Shown here: piece by piece, positions 9,081-16,420 of the stretch
Layout of the letters: each line of letters opens with the position of its first letter
Position numbering within the stretch: the stretch's first letter is position 1
Source of the DNA: Paenarthrobacter aurescens TC1
GTDB lineage: Bacteria > Actinomycetota > Actinomycetes > Actinomycetales > Micrococcaceae
DNA: 64,000 bases
Assembly (NCBI GenBank): GCA_000014925.1
Contig: CP000474.1
Span: 1,054,001-1,118,000, forward strand
Reading direction: 5' to 3'
The notes under the pieces: generated by a model
What the model was told of the DNA's origin: nothing
Databases searched by the model: none
Seen by the model: the letters and a program-made list of their open reading frames with translations, nothing else
Made by a program: the position numbers and the translations under genes

Positions 9081-9800
9081 TCAGCGCTTCTCTGCCGTTC
9101 GCAGCACGTAGCCCACGCCGCGCTTGGTCTGGATGAGGGCCGCGGCATCGGGATCGATGTCCACCTTGCGTCGCAGATAGGAAATGTACGACTCCACGAT
9201 CGAGGCGTCACCGTTGAAGTCGTACTCCCAGACGTGGTCCAGGATCTGGGCCTTGGACAGCACGCGGTTGGGATTCAACATGAGGTAGCGCAGGAGCTTG
9301 AACTCGGTGGGGGACAGCTCGATCACCGTGCCTCCACGGCGGACCTCATGGGCGTCGTCGTCGAGTTCAAGGTCGTCAACGCGGATCACGGCATCGTCGT
9401 CCTCAAGTGGCTGCGTACGGCGAAGGACGGCGCGGATGCGGGCCACCACTTCGTCCAGGCTGAAGGGTTTGGTGACGTAGTCGTCGCCACCGACTGTGAG
9501 GCCGGTGACTTTGTCCTCGGTATCGTCCTTCGCCGTGAGGAACAGGACGGGGAAGTGCTTGCCGGCAGCACGGAGGCGGCGCGTCACCGTGAAGCCATCC
9601 ATGTCAGGCAGCATGACATCGAGGACTGCCAGGTCCGGTGAGTGGAGGTCGGCCGCTGCGAGGGCTTCGCGACCATTGGCGGCCGCGACGACCTCGAAGC
9701 CTGCAAACCGCAGCGACGTGGACAGCAGCTCGCGGATGTTGGGCTCGTCGTCGACAACAAGAAGCTTGGCTTCAGGACCGTTCTTTTTCATGACATCCAT
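9081..9800 (-). CDS. Response regulator, OmpR/PhoB family
   Basis: This 239-residue protein has a receiver domain (residues about 12-125) and a winged-helix DNA-binding domain (about 140-235). The acidic pair DDE is at 17-19, the phosphoacceptor Asp is in LAVLDVMLPD at 61, and the switch Lys is in VTKPFSLDE at 111. The output domain has the usual ELSPTEFKLLRYL and RRKVD-GVGYVLR blocks. I chose the ATG at 9800 because it has GGGAG 5 nt upstream; the longer frame to 9878 adds an unlikely tail. That Shine-Dalgarno lies in a 7-bp inverted repeat (9805-9821). It is the partner of the downstream kinase. Confidence 0.95.
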   Translation of the reverse strand: MDVMKKNGPEAKLLVVDDEPNIRELLSTSLRFAGFEVVAAANGREALAAADLHSPDLAVLDVMLPDMDGFTVTRRLRAAGKHFPVLFLTAKDDTEDKVTGLTVGGDDYVTKPFSLDEVVARIRAVLRRTQPLEDDDAVIRVDDLELDDDAHEVRRGGTVIELSPTEFKLLRYLMLNPNRVLSKAQILDHVWEYDFNGDASIVESYISYLRRKVDIDPDAAALIQTKRGVGYVLRTAEKR

Positions 9801-9804
9801 GATG

Positions 9805-9821
9805 CTCCCAGAAACTGGGAG
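9805..9821 (-). promoter_or_regulatory. Inverted repeat covering the ribosome binding site of the response regulator
   Basis: CTCCCAG-TTT-CTGGGAG on the minus strand is a perfect 7-bp inverted repeat. Its right arm contains the GGGAG that would serve as ribosome binding site, so the mRNA hairpin could hide it. It could also be a protein operator. Confidence 0.4.
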
Positions 9822-9879
9822 TTTTCTGGATGCCGCATGGGAGCGGGCTGCGTGGCCGCGGCGGTGTGCTTGTGCCACT

Positions 9880-10515
9880 TCAGGCCCCCAGCACCAACCC
9901 CGCTCCCAACGCCACCATGGTCACGGCGATCCCGCCGTCCAGGAATCTCCAGGACATGGGCCGGGCAAAGAAGTTTCGGAGGAATCGTGCGCCAAATCCC
10001 AGTGATGAGAACCAGACGATGCTGCCCAGCATGGCGCCGGCCCCGAACCACCACTGCAATTGAGCTCCTTGGGCACTGGCTATGGAGCCGAGAAGGGCAA
10101 TATCCAGGTATACGTGCGGGTTGAGCCACGTCAGGGCGAGGACGGTGGTGACGGCCGCGGCGAGACCGCGCTTCGCGCCGCCGTCTTTGGCTGCTCCTTC
10201 ACTCGTTGTCAGCGACTGCGGACGCAACGCCCGGCGGGCTGCCATGAGGCCGTATGTCACCAGGAATGCAGCCCCCACGTAGCGAAGAATCACGACGGCG
10301 GCCGGAGCTGCCGTAATAAGGGCGCCGGTGCCAAGGACTCCGGCCGCGATAAGGACGGCGTCGGACAACGCGCATACAGCCACAATAGGGACGATGTGCT
10401 CGCCCCGGATTCCCTGGCGGAGCACAAAGGCGTTCTGTGCTCCGATGGCGACGATGAGGGCGAGCCCGGTGGCCAGGCCGAGGCCTGCTGAGTGGAAGAA
10501 ATCAATAGAGTTCAC
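9880..10515 (-). CDS. LysE/ArgO-family amino-acid exporter
   Basis: This 211-residue protein has about five to six membrane helices and the LysE-family N-terminal signature (AIGAQNAFVLRQGI). It also has the mid-protein TWLNPHVYLD motif seen in exporters of lysine and arginine (LysE, ArgO). It sits divergent from a LysG/ArgP-type regulator, the same arrangement as the lysE-lysG pair of corynebacteria. The likely role is relief of basic amino-acid overload from peptide-rich growth. The ATG at 10515 is consistent with the typical MNSIDFF start. The response regulator gene follows 79 nt downstream. Confidence 0.92.
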   Translation of the reverse strand: MNSIDFFHSAGLGLATGLALIVAIGAQNAFVLRQGIRGEHIVPIVAVCALSDAVLIAAGVLGTGALITAAPAAVVILRYVGAAFLVTYGLMAARRALRPQSLTTSEGAAKDGGAKRGLAAAVTTVLALTWLNPHVYLDIALLGSIASAQGAQLQWWFGAGAMLGSIVWFSSLGFGARFLRNFFARPMSWRFLDGGIAVTMVALGAGLVLGA

Positions 10516-10539
10516 CCTTCGAAATTACGTTTCCAGAGG

Positions 10540-10558
10540 TATTTAGAACAGCTAAATA
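10540..10558. promoter_or_regulatory. Palindromic operator between lysE-like and lysG-like genes
   Basis: TATTTAG-AACAG-CTAAATA is a perfect 7-bp inverted repeat in the 68-bp divergent promoter. It contains the T-N11-A pattern of LysR-type binding sites, making it the probable site for the adjacent regulator. Confidence 0.65.
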
Positions 10559-10583
10559 TTCTCAGGCCACGTAAGATCTCCTT

Positions 10584-11525
10584 ATGTCCCATTTCCCCTC
10601 CGAACAGCTGCTGACCTTTGCCACGGTCCTCTCCGAGGGCACACTGGATGCTGCCGCCCGCCTGCTGCACATCACGCCGTCGGCGGTCTCCCAACGGCTG
10701 AAGGCGCTCGAACAGTCGGCCGGCAGGGTCCTGCTGCAACGCAGCAACCCTGCCCAGGCCACCGAAGCCGGCGAGGTTGTGCTGCGTCTGGCCAGGCAGG
10801 TGGCGCAACTCGAAGCCGATGCCGGGCGGGAACTGGGGTTGAGTGCCGACGCAGCGCAACTTGCCGTACCGATCGTGGTCAACGCGGATTCCCTGGCGGT
10901 GTGGTTCCTTAAGGCGCTGGCCCAGGTGCCCGGAGACCTCAACGTCACCTTCGACCTCCACCGCGACGACGAACAACACTCCACTTCCTTGCTTCGCTCA
11001 GGCACGGTCATGGCCGCCGTCACCGCCACGCCCGAACCCGTGCAGGGGTGCCGCGTAGAAAGCCTCGGGGTCATGCGGTACCGCGCCGTCGCGGCCCCGC
11101 ACTTTGTGGAGCGCTGGTTCCCGGGGCTGGATAAGGGCTTTGATGGGGCAACACTCAACGCGGCCACCACCGTGGACTTCGACCGCAAGGACACCTACCA
11201 GTGGGCCTTCGTGCAGTGGGCGTTCACGGCTGAGGGTCGCCCGGTTCCGGGCCGGAAAGGACCGCGCCATTACGTCCCCGCTTCCCAGGACTTCGGCGAC
11301 GCGATCCGTTTAGGCCTCGGCTGGGGGCTGATTCCGGAAGTTCAATGCGGGCCGGATATAGCGGACGGCCGGCTGATCGAACTCGCCCCGGGCCGGCCTT
11401 TCGATGTGCAGCTCTACTGGCAGCGGTGGAGGACGGCATCCCGGGTGTTGGACGTGCTCAGTGAAACCGTCCGCGACGTTTCGGCCCGGTATCTGCGGAG
11501 GCCTGGGATCGTCGGGACCCTTTGA
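10584..11525 (+). CDS. LysR-type regulator, LysG/ArgP (IciA) family
   Basis: This 313-residue regulator has an N-terminal winged HTH (GTLDAAARLLHITPSAVSQRLKALE, residues about 18-42) and a C-terminal periplasmic-binding-like effector domain. The length and the TPSAVSQRLKALE helix match ArgP/LysG proteins, which activate the divergent exporter when lysine, arginine or histidine accumulate. A palindromic operator lies in the shared promoter. The ATG at 10584 has an upstream GATCTCC region but no strong Shine-Dalgarno. Confidence 0.92.
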   Translation: MSHFPSEQLLTFATVLSEGTLDAAARLLHITPSAVSQRLKALEQSAGRVLLQRSNPAQATEAGEVVLRLARQVAQLEADAGRELGLSADAAQLAVPIVVNADSLAVWFLKALAQVPGDLNVTFDLHRDDEQHSTSLLRSGTVMAAVTATPEPVQGCRVESLGVMRYRAVAAPHFVERWFPGLDKGFDGATLNAATTVDFDRKDTYQWAFVQWAFTAEGRPVPGRKGPRHYVPASQDFGDAIRLGLGWGLIPEVQCGPDIADGRLIELAPGRPFDVQLYWQRWRTASRVLDVLSETVRDVSARYLRRPGIVGTL

Positions 11526-11585
11526 AATCCGAACACGCCCACGGATGCTTCAAAAAATGTCAGTGCCCCGATCCACACTTGAAAC

Positions 11586-11807
11586 ATGGCAAACACAGCA
11601 GCTCCATTAAGCATCCACCAGCACCGTGACAGCGACGTCGAATTCCATGTGACGTATCTGGATACCGATTCAGGCCGCGTTCGCCGCGAGGACTTTGATG
11701 ACCTGGCCGCAGCCGAACGGTTCGCCAGTGCCCAACTCCGCGATGACGACGGCTGGGCCGTAGTGGACCACGTCACCATCGAAGTCACCAGCCGGATGGT
11801 CGCCTGA
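11586..11807 (+). CDS. Small hypothetical protein
   Basis: This is a 73-residue acidic protein of mixed alpha/beta character (VEFHVTYLDTDSGRVRREDF, then AAERFASAQLRDDDGWAVVDHVTIEV). I do not recognise the family. The pattern of a beta strand, a helix and a second strand suggests a compact single domain. It lacks a signal peptide or membrane segment. The ribosome binding site is weak (CTTGAAAC). It lies 60 nt after the lysG-like gene and converges on the multicopper oxidase gene. Codon use is GC-rich in third positions, supporting real coding. Confidence 0.65.
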   Translation: MANTAAPLSIHQHRDSDVEFHVTYLDTDSGRVRREDFDDLAAAERFASAQLRDDDGWAVVDHVTIEVTSRMVA

Positions 11808-11828
11808 GGCGCAAGCCTCAGCTGTCCA

Positions 11829-14021
11829 TCACTCCGGCCGGTTGTGGGAATGGCCGCCGTGCACGAACGGCGACGACACGCCTTGGTACTTCAGCAGCAT
11901 CATCATCCCCTCTGCCGCGTGGTCCAGGTTGTGGCAGTGGTCCATCCAGATGCCAGGGTTGTCGGCGTGGAGCAGCAGTTCCCAGACTTCGCCCGGCAAC
12001 ACATCCACGGTGTCCAGGATGAGCGGTGATCCGCTAGGGGTCACGCCGTTCCTGCTCAGTACTTGCACATGATGACCGTGGGGGTGCATCGGATGAGGTT
12101 CGGAGGTGCGGTTTACTACCGTCACTTTCACGGTGTCGCCCTTCGCTACCTCAATGGACGGAACCAGCGGATAGGCAGCCCCGTTCACAGTAAAGGCGTA
12201 CCGGGGAATGCCGTCTACAAAGCGGAACTGCCGGTCCAACACCATCACCTCCTCACGGGTGATGGGCCGCTTTGCCGCCTTCCCGCCACCATCCTTTTCC
12301 CCACCATCCACTTCCTCGAGCCTGGGTTTGCCATACTCCAACAGGTCGAGCACGGGTGTGGTGGTGAAGACGCCTGCCGGCGCTTTGTCCGGGACCGTAT
12401 CCTCGGGCAGGGCAGCCTTATCTGCGGCAGGTGAACCGGGCGGGGTAATGACCACTACGGCACTGGCCGCGGTGTCCGAACGCACGGTCACTGGTGTGGC
12501 TGGCATGGTGAAGGCGATGTCCACCCGGCCGCCGGCTCCGAGTCGCAGCAGTTTGCCGGTTACGTCCTGGGGCTGGTTCACTTCGGTCCCATCAACCGCC
12601 ACGGCTTTGAAGGCGGAGCCTTGGATCAGGTACCGCTGCTGCACGGAATCGGTGTTGATAAGCCGCACCCGCACGTTTGAGCCAGGGGCGGCCGTGTGGG
12701 CACTGCCACGGTCTGAGGAGCCCAGCAACCCCAGACCGCTCAGGTCGTGCCCTGCCACCACAATGTCCGTGTCAGCACGGGGCGAAGCGGGGTGGTGCAC
12801 GACGAACGTGCCGTAGAGGCCCTTGCGAACCCCCTCGGCCGAATCTTGATGGGTGTGATACCAGTAGGTGCCCGTTTGGGCGGCCGCGAAACGATACGTC
12901 ATGGACTCCCCGGGCATCACGGCGTCCTGAGTAGCGCCGGCGACTCCATCCATGGCGTTGGGGACGTCGTAACCGTGCCAGTGGAGCGTCACGCCGGCAG
13001 TTACGTCCCGGTTGTTCAGCACCACCTCCATGACTTCGCCCAGCTGAGCCTCCAATGGCGGGCCCGGCAGGCTGCCGTACGTCCAGGCATCCGTGGTCTG
13101 CCCGGATGGCAGCGTCACCTGTTCCACCCTGGCCGTCAGCTCGTAGTGCCGGACCACGGCGGCGGCGGGGGCGTCGCCCACCAGACTGGTCACCGGCGTC
13201 GGATCCGTCACCGGTGCGCCAGTGCCGCCATGATGCCCGACGGCGGCAGCGATGGTCGCGCCGTCGGCGGACCGGCTCCCAAGCCAGGCGAAGACACCCG
13301 AGCCCAAAGCGGTACAGATCATGAGCCCGGCAACTGCAGCAGCCGCCGTCGGCCGCCTGCCGAGGGGAGAGGCGCCGCCCCGGCGGCCTGCCCGGACTGG
13401 CGCGCCCGCCCGAACTGACACTGCTGCCCGAGCGGCCGCACCTTCCCTGGCGACGCGTTGCGGCGTAAACAGGGAGAGCTTGGCGATCAGCACACTGGCG
13501 GCCACCATGAACAGCAGCACCGCGAGGCTCCAGAGGGCCGGGAACGGCCCAAGGATGAACGTTAGTGCCAGTGATGCCACAGCTGACGAGGCAGCTGCCA
13601 CCATGGCCAGAACGGCCCACTCGCGGGATCGTCCCGGACGCCCGGGGTCTCCTGTGACGGGTTTGGAGCCGGTGTTCCGCCTCCTCAGCAAGAACGGAAC
13701 ACCGGCCGTCGCGGCCCAAGCCGCGGGGATGGCGGTCAGAGGCACGTTGATGGTTATGCGTTCGCTGGCAAACCACCAACTGCCCGCCACCAAAGCAGGA
13801 AGCAATGCGTACCGGCCCACTGTCAGTGCGACGGCTGCACCCACCAACAGCAATGCCAGGTCAATCCCGCGGGATTTGTCCGGTTTACTGTCGGTGTTCG
13901 GAGAAGCGGTGCTTGAAGCGTCCGTCCTCACGGACGCTGTCAACCAGGCGGCGGCAATCCATGCGCCGGCCGCCAAGGCGGACAGCACCAGGTCTACCGC
14001 CAGCAGCTGCGAGGTGTTCAC
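11829..14021 (-). CDS. Multicopper oxidase with N-terminal polytopic membrane domain
   Basis: The first 250 or so residues of this 730-residue protein hold about six membrane helices. The rest is a two- or three-domain cupredoxin oxidase. Copper ligands are visible in HWHGYD (347-352), YWYHTHQD (HTH 389-391), HPMHPHGH (643-650) and HCHNLDHAAEGM (695 on). The last contains the type 1 Cys-His, followed by Met as axial ligand. Such enzymes couple oxidation of a substrate (metal ions, phenols or nitrite-type chemistry) to O2 reduction outside the membrane. The sequence resembles laccase-like and copper nitrite-reductase-like oxidases; the substrate is not predictable. A DUF6220 membrane protein is encoded 12 nt upstream. 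Confidence 0.9.
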   Translation of the reverse strand: MNTSQLLAVDLVLSALAAGAWIAAAWLTASVRTDASSTASPNTDSKPDKSRGIDLALLLVGAAVALTVGRYALLPALVAGSWWFASERITINVPLTAIPAAWAATAGVPFLLRRRNTGSKPVTGDPGRPGRSREWAVLAMVAAASSAVASLALTFILGPFPALWSLAVLLFMVAASVLIAKLSLFTPQRVAREGAAARAAVSVRAGAPVRAGRRGGASPLGRRPTAAAAVAGLMICTALGSGVFAWLGSRSADGATIAAAVGHHGGTGAPVTDPTPVTSLVGDAPAAAVVRHYELTARVEQVTLPSGQTTDAWTYGSLPGPPLEAQLGEVMEVVLNNRDVTAGVTLHWHGYDVPNAMDGVAGATQDAVMPGESMTYRFAAAQTGTYWYHTHQDSAEGVRKGLYGTFVVHHPASPRADTDIVVAGHDLSGLGLLGSSDRGSAHTAAPGSNVRVRLINTDSVQQRYLIQGSAFKAVAVDGTEVNQPQDVTGKLLRLGAGGRVDIAFTMPATPVTVRSDTAASAVVVITPPGSPAADKAALPEDTVPDKAPAGVFTTTPVLDLLEYGKPRLEEVDGGEKDGGGKAAKRPITREEVMVLDRQFRFVDGIPRYAFTVNGAAYPLVPSIEVAKGDTVKVTVVNRTSEPHPMHPHGHHVQVLSRNGVTPSGSPLILDTVDVLPGEVWELLLHADNPGIWMDHCHNLDHAAEGMMMLLKYQGVSSPFVHGGHSHNRPE

Positions 14022-14033
14022 AGCTGCCGTTGG

Positions 14034-14507
14034 TCAGGCTGTTCTTGGCGAGGTGGAAGCATCCGAGGATGCCGCCTTGGGAGGCAGCGGTTGGGGATTA
14101 AGGGCCGCCGCCCGGGCGCGTTTGAACAGCCAGTAGGACATGAAGATCATCAGCACACCAACGATGGGGTGGATGGAGACCACCCACGAGCCTGCCGGGG
14201 TGATGAATTCCGGCGAGGACCCGGTCAGCATGCCGCCGATGATGAAGATGAACAGCTGGAGCCACGTCAGCAGGAAAATGCCTGCCGCCAGCCAGATCGT
14301 CCGGGATCCCATCCGGGCAATGGCCGCGACGATTGCAGCCAGCAATGCCGCATAGCGCAACACATATTGGCCATTAACTGCGTGGTAGACGCCCGCTTCA
14401 CGTTGGGCTTCGATGGTGTTTTGGAAGTGGAAGTATCCGGCGAAGAACAGCTGTGCGAGTGCGGACAGCAGGACGATCGCGGAGAGGACCAGGAGGGCTT
14501 TGCGCAT
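14034..14507 (-). CDS. DUF6220-like four-helix membrane protein
   Basis: This 157-residue protein has four membrane helices (about 5-27, 48-66, 72-94, 107-128) and a Pro/Ala/Ser tail. Histidines near membrane borders (GYFHFQ, YHAVNG, SIHPIVG) are placed as in small heme-binding or copper-associated membrane proteins, which would suit electron transfer to the oxidase. This role is inference. It is transcribed first in a two-gene unit with the multicopper oxidase (12-nt gap), with an AGAGGA ribosome binding site before the ATG at 14507. Confidence 0.75.
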   Translation of the reverse strand: MRKALLVLSAIVLLSALAQLFFAGYFHFQNTIEAQREAGVYHAVNGQYVLRYAALLAAIVAAIARMGSRTIWLAAGIFLLTWLQLFIFIIGGMLTGSSPEFITPAGSWVVSIHPIVGVLMIFMSYWLFKRARAAALNPQPLPPKAASSDASTSPRTA

Positions 14508-14718
14508 TGGGGAATCCTCTGGTGGAAATTCTCAGATTCTTCTAGGCCTTCAAACCGTCGGCTCCCTGGCTGCGGGATTCCCCCACCGCCGACGGCTGGC
14601 CGCCGGGCTGCCTGGACCAAGGGCAACCTTTAAGGGCGGAGAGCTTCACTAGGAATCGTAAAGTCGCTGGAGATGATTAGCAAGGGCCCTGAGGTTCTTT
14701 GTCCCAAGACCAGCCAGG

Positions 14719-16377
14719 CTACTGTGCCTGACCAGCGTCCTTGCCCACATCTTTGGCATCCATGATCCGGTAGGCGTAGCCCTGCTCGGCCAGGAACCGT
14801 TGGCGTTTCGCAGCGAAATCCTGGTCCAGGGTGTCCCTCGCCACCAGCGAGTAGAAACGGGCTGCGCGGCCGTCCTGCTTGGGACGCAGGAGGCGTCCCA
14901 AGCGCTGGGCCTCCTCCTGCCGCGAGCCAAAGGAACCTGAAACCTGGATGGCGACCGATGCTTCAGGCAGGTCGATGGAGAAGTTGGCCACCTTGGACAC
15001 CACCAAGGTGTGGATCTCACCCTTGCGGAACGCGTCGAAGAGCTTCTGCCGTGCCTTGACGCTGGTTTCGCCCTTGATCAGGGGAGCGTCCAACCTTTCG
15101 GCAATCTCGTCCAACTGGTCGATGTACTGGCCGATCACCAGCAACTGCTCGCCCTTGTGGACGGCTACGAGCTCTTCCACCAGTTTGGTTTTGGTTTCCG
15201 AGGTGGCGCACAGCCGGTACTTGTCAGCATCCTCAGCCATGGCGTAAGCCACCCGCTCGTCGCGGGGGAGGTCCACGCGCACTTCAACACAGTCGGCGGG
15301 GGCGATGTAGCCCTGTGCCTCAATGTCCTTCCACGGTGCGTCGTATCGTTTGGGTCCGATCAGGCTGAACACCTCGCCTTCACGCCCGTCCTCGCGCACC
15401 AACGTTGCCGTGAGGCCGAGCCGCCGCCGGGCTTGGAGATCCGCGGTCATCCGGAAGATCGGGGCGGGCAGCAGGTGGACCTCGTCATAGATGATGAGGC
15501 CCCAGTCATGCCCGTCCACGAGTTCCAGGTGCGGGTAGAGCCCGCCGCGCTTTGTGGTCAGGACCTGATAGGTGGCGATGGTGACGGGCCGGACTTCCTT
15601 GACCGCGCCCGAGTACTCGCCGATTTCGTCCTCCGTCAACGATGTCCGCTTGAGCAATTCGTCCTTCCACTGCCGCGCAGAGACGGTGTTGGTGACCAGG
15701 ATCAGTGTGGTGGTGGAGGACGTGGCCATGGCTGCCGCGCCTACCAGCGTCTTTCCCGCACCGCAGGGAAGCACGACGACGCCGCTGCCGCCGGCCCAGA
15801 AGTTCTCCGTAGCCAGCTTTTGGTAAGGGCGCAACTGCCAGCCGCTTTCGTCCAGCATGATCAGGTGTGGTTGCCCGTCCACATAGCCGGCAAGGTCCTC
15901 AGCGGGCCACCCAAGTTTGAGGAGCAACTGCTTCAACTGTCCACGCTGGGAGGAATGCACCACCACCGTTTCGCCGTCGATCCGGGGCCCCAGCAGGGGA
16001 GCGATCTTCTTGGCACGGATGACTTCTTCCAGCACCGGATAGTCATCGGTCCGCATCACCAGCCCGTGCTGCGGATCCTTCTCAAGCCGCAGCCGGCCAT
16101 AGCGGGACATGGTCTCTTCCACATCGATCAGCAAGGCGTGCGGCACGGGAAAGCGCGAGTACTTCAGCAGCGTATCCAGCACCTGTTCCGCATCCAGCCC
16201 TGCCGCCCGGGCGTTCCAGAGACCCAACGGCGTCAGCCGGTAGCTGTGCATATGTTCCGGGGCGCGCTCCAACTCGGCGAACGCGGCGATGGCATGGCGT
16301 GCCTCGGTAGCGAGCTCGTGGTCGACCTCCAGCAGGATGGTCTTGTCACTTTGTACGATCAGCGGACCGTCGGTCAC
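14719..16377 (-). CDS. XPB/ERCC3-type DNA repair helicase
   Basis: This 552-residue protein is a superfamily 2 helicase with the bacterial XPB layout. Visible motifs are motif I PCGAGKTLVG, motif II YDEVHLLP, motif III GLTATLVRED (including the RED motif of XPB) and motif VI QRLGRLLRPKQDGRAARFY. Actinobacterial XPB homologs unwind DNA 3' to 5' and are implicated in nucleotide excision repair. The open frame extends upstream into the neighbour, but GTG at 16377 with GAGG 9 nt upstream gives the family length, so I prefer it. The gene lies 43 nt after the helicase-associated protein, a conserved pairing in actinobacteria. Confidence 0.95.
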   Translation of the reverse strand: MTDGPLIVQSDKTILLEVDHELATEARHAIAAFAELERAPEHMHSYRLTPLGLWNARAAGLDAEQVLDTLLKYSRFPVPHALLIDVEETMSRYGRLRLEKDPQHGLVMRTDDYPVLEEVIRAKKIAPLLGPRIDGETVVVHSSQRGQLKQLLLKLGWPAEDLAGYVDGQPHLIMLDESGWQLRPYQKLATENFWAGGSGVVVLPCGAGKTLVGAAAMATSSTTTLILVTNTVSARQWKDELLKRTSLTEDEIGEYSGAVKEVRPVTIATYQVLTTKRGGLYPHLELVDGHDWGLIIYDEVHLLPAPIFRMTADLQARRRLGLTATLVREDGREGEVFSLIGPKRYDAPWKDIEAQGYIAPADCVEVRVDLPRDERVAYAMAEDADKYRLCATSETKTKLVEELVAVHKGEQLLVIGQYIDQLDEIAERLDAPLIKGETSVKARQKLFDAFRKGEIHTLVVSKVANFSIDLPEASVAIQVSGSFGSRQEEAQRLGRLLRPKQDGRAARFYSLVARDTLDQDFAAKRQRFLAEQGYAYRIMDAKDVGKDAGQAQ

Positions 16378-16420
16378 TGTTGAATCCTCACTTGCGCAGT
16401 TCTCAGGGACGGCGCTGTTT

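Noticed and set aside
7968..9641. Plus-strand frame of 557 codons opposite the two-component genes
   Set aside because: The kinase and regulator motifs on the minus strand are complete. The antisense frame has no domain or ribosome binding site.
15010..16383. Plus-strand frame of 457 codons opposite the XPB helicase
   Set aside because: All helicase motifs are on the minus strand. The frame's composition (His, Gln, Arg-rich) is typical of antisense.
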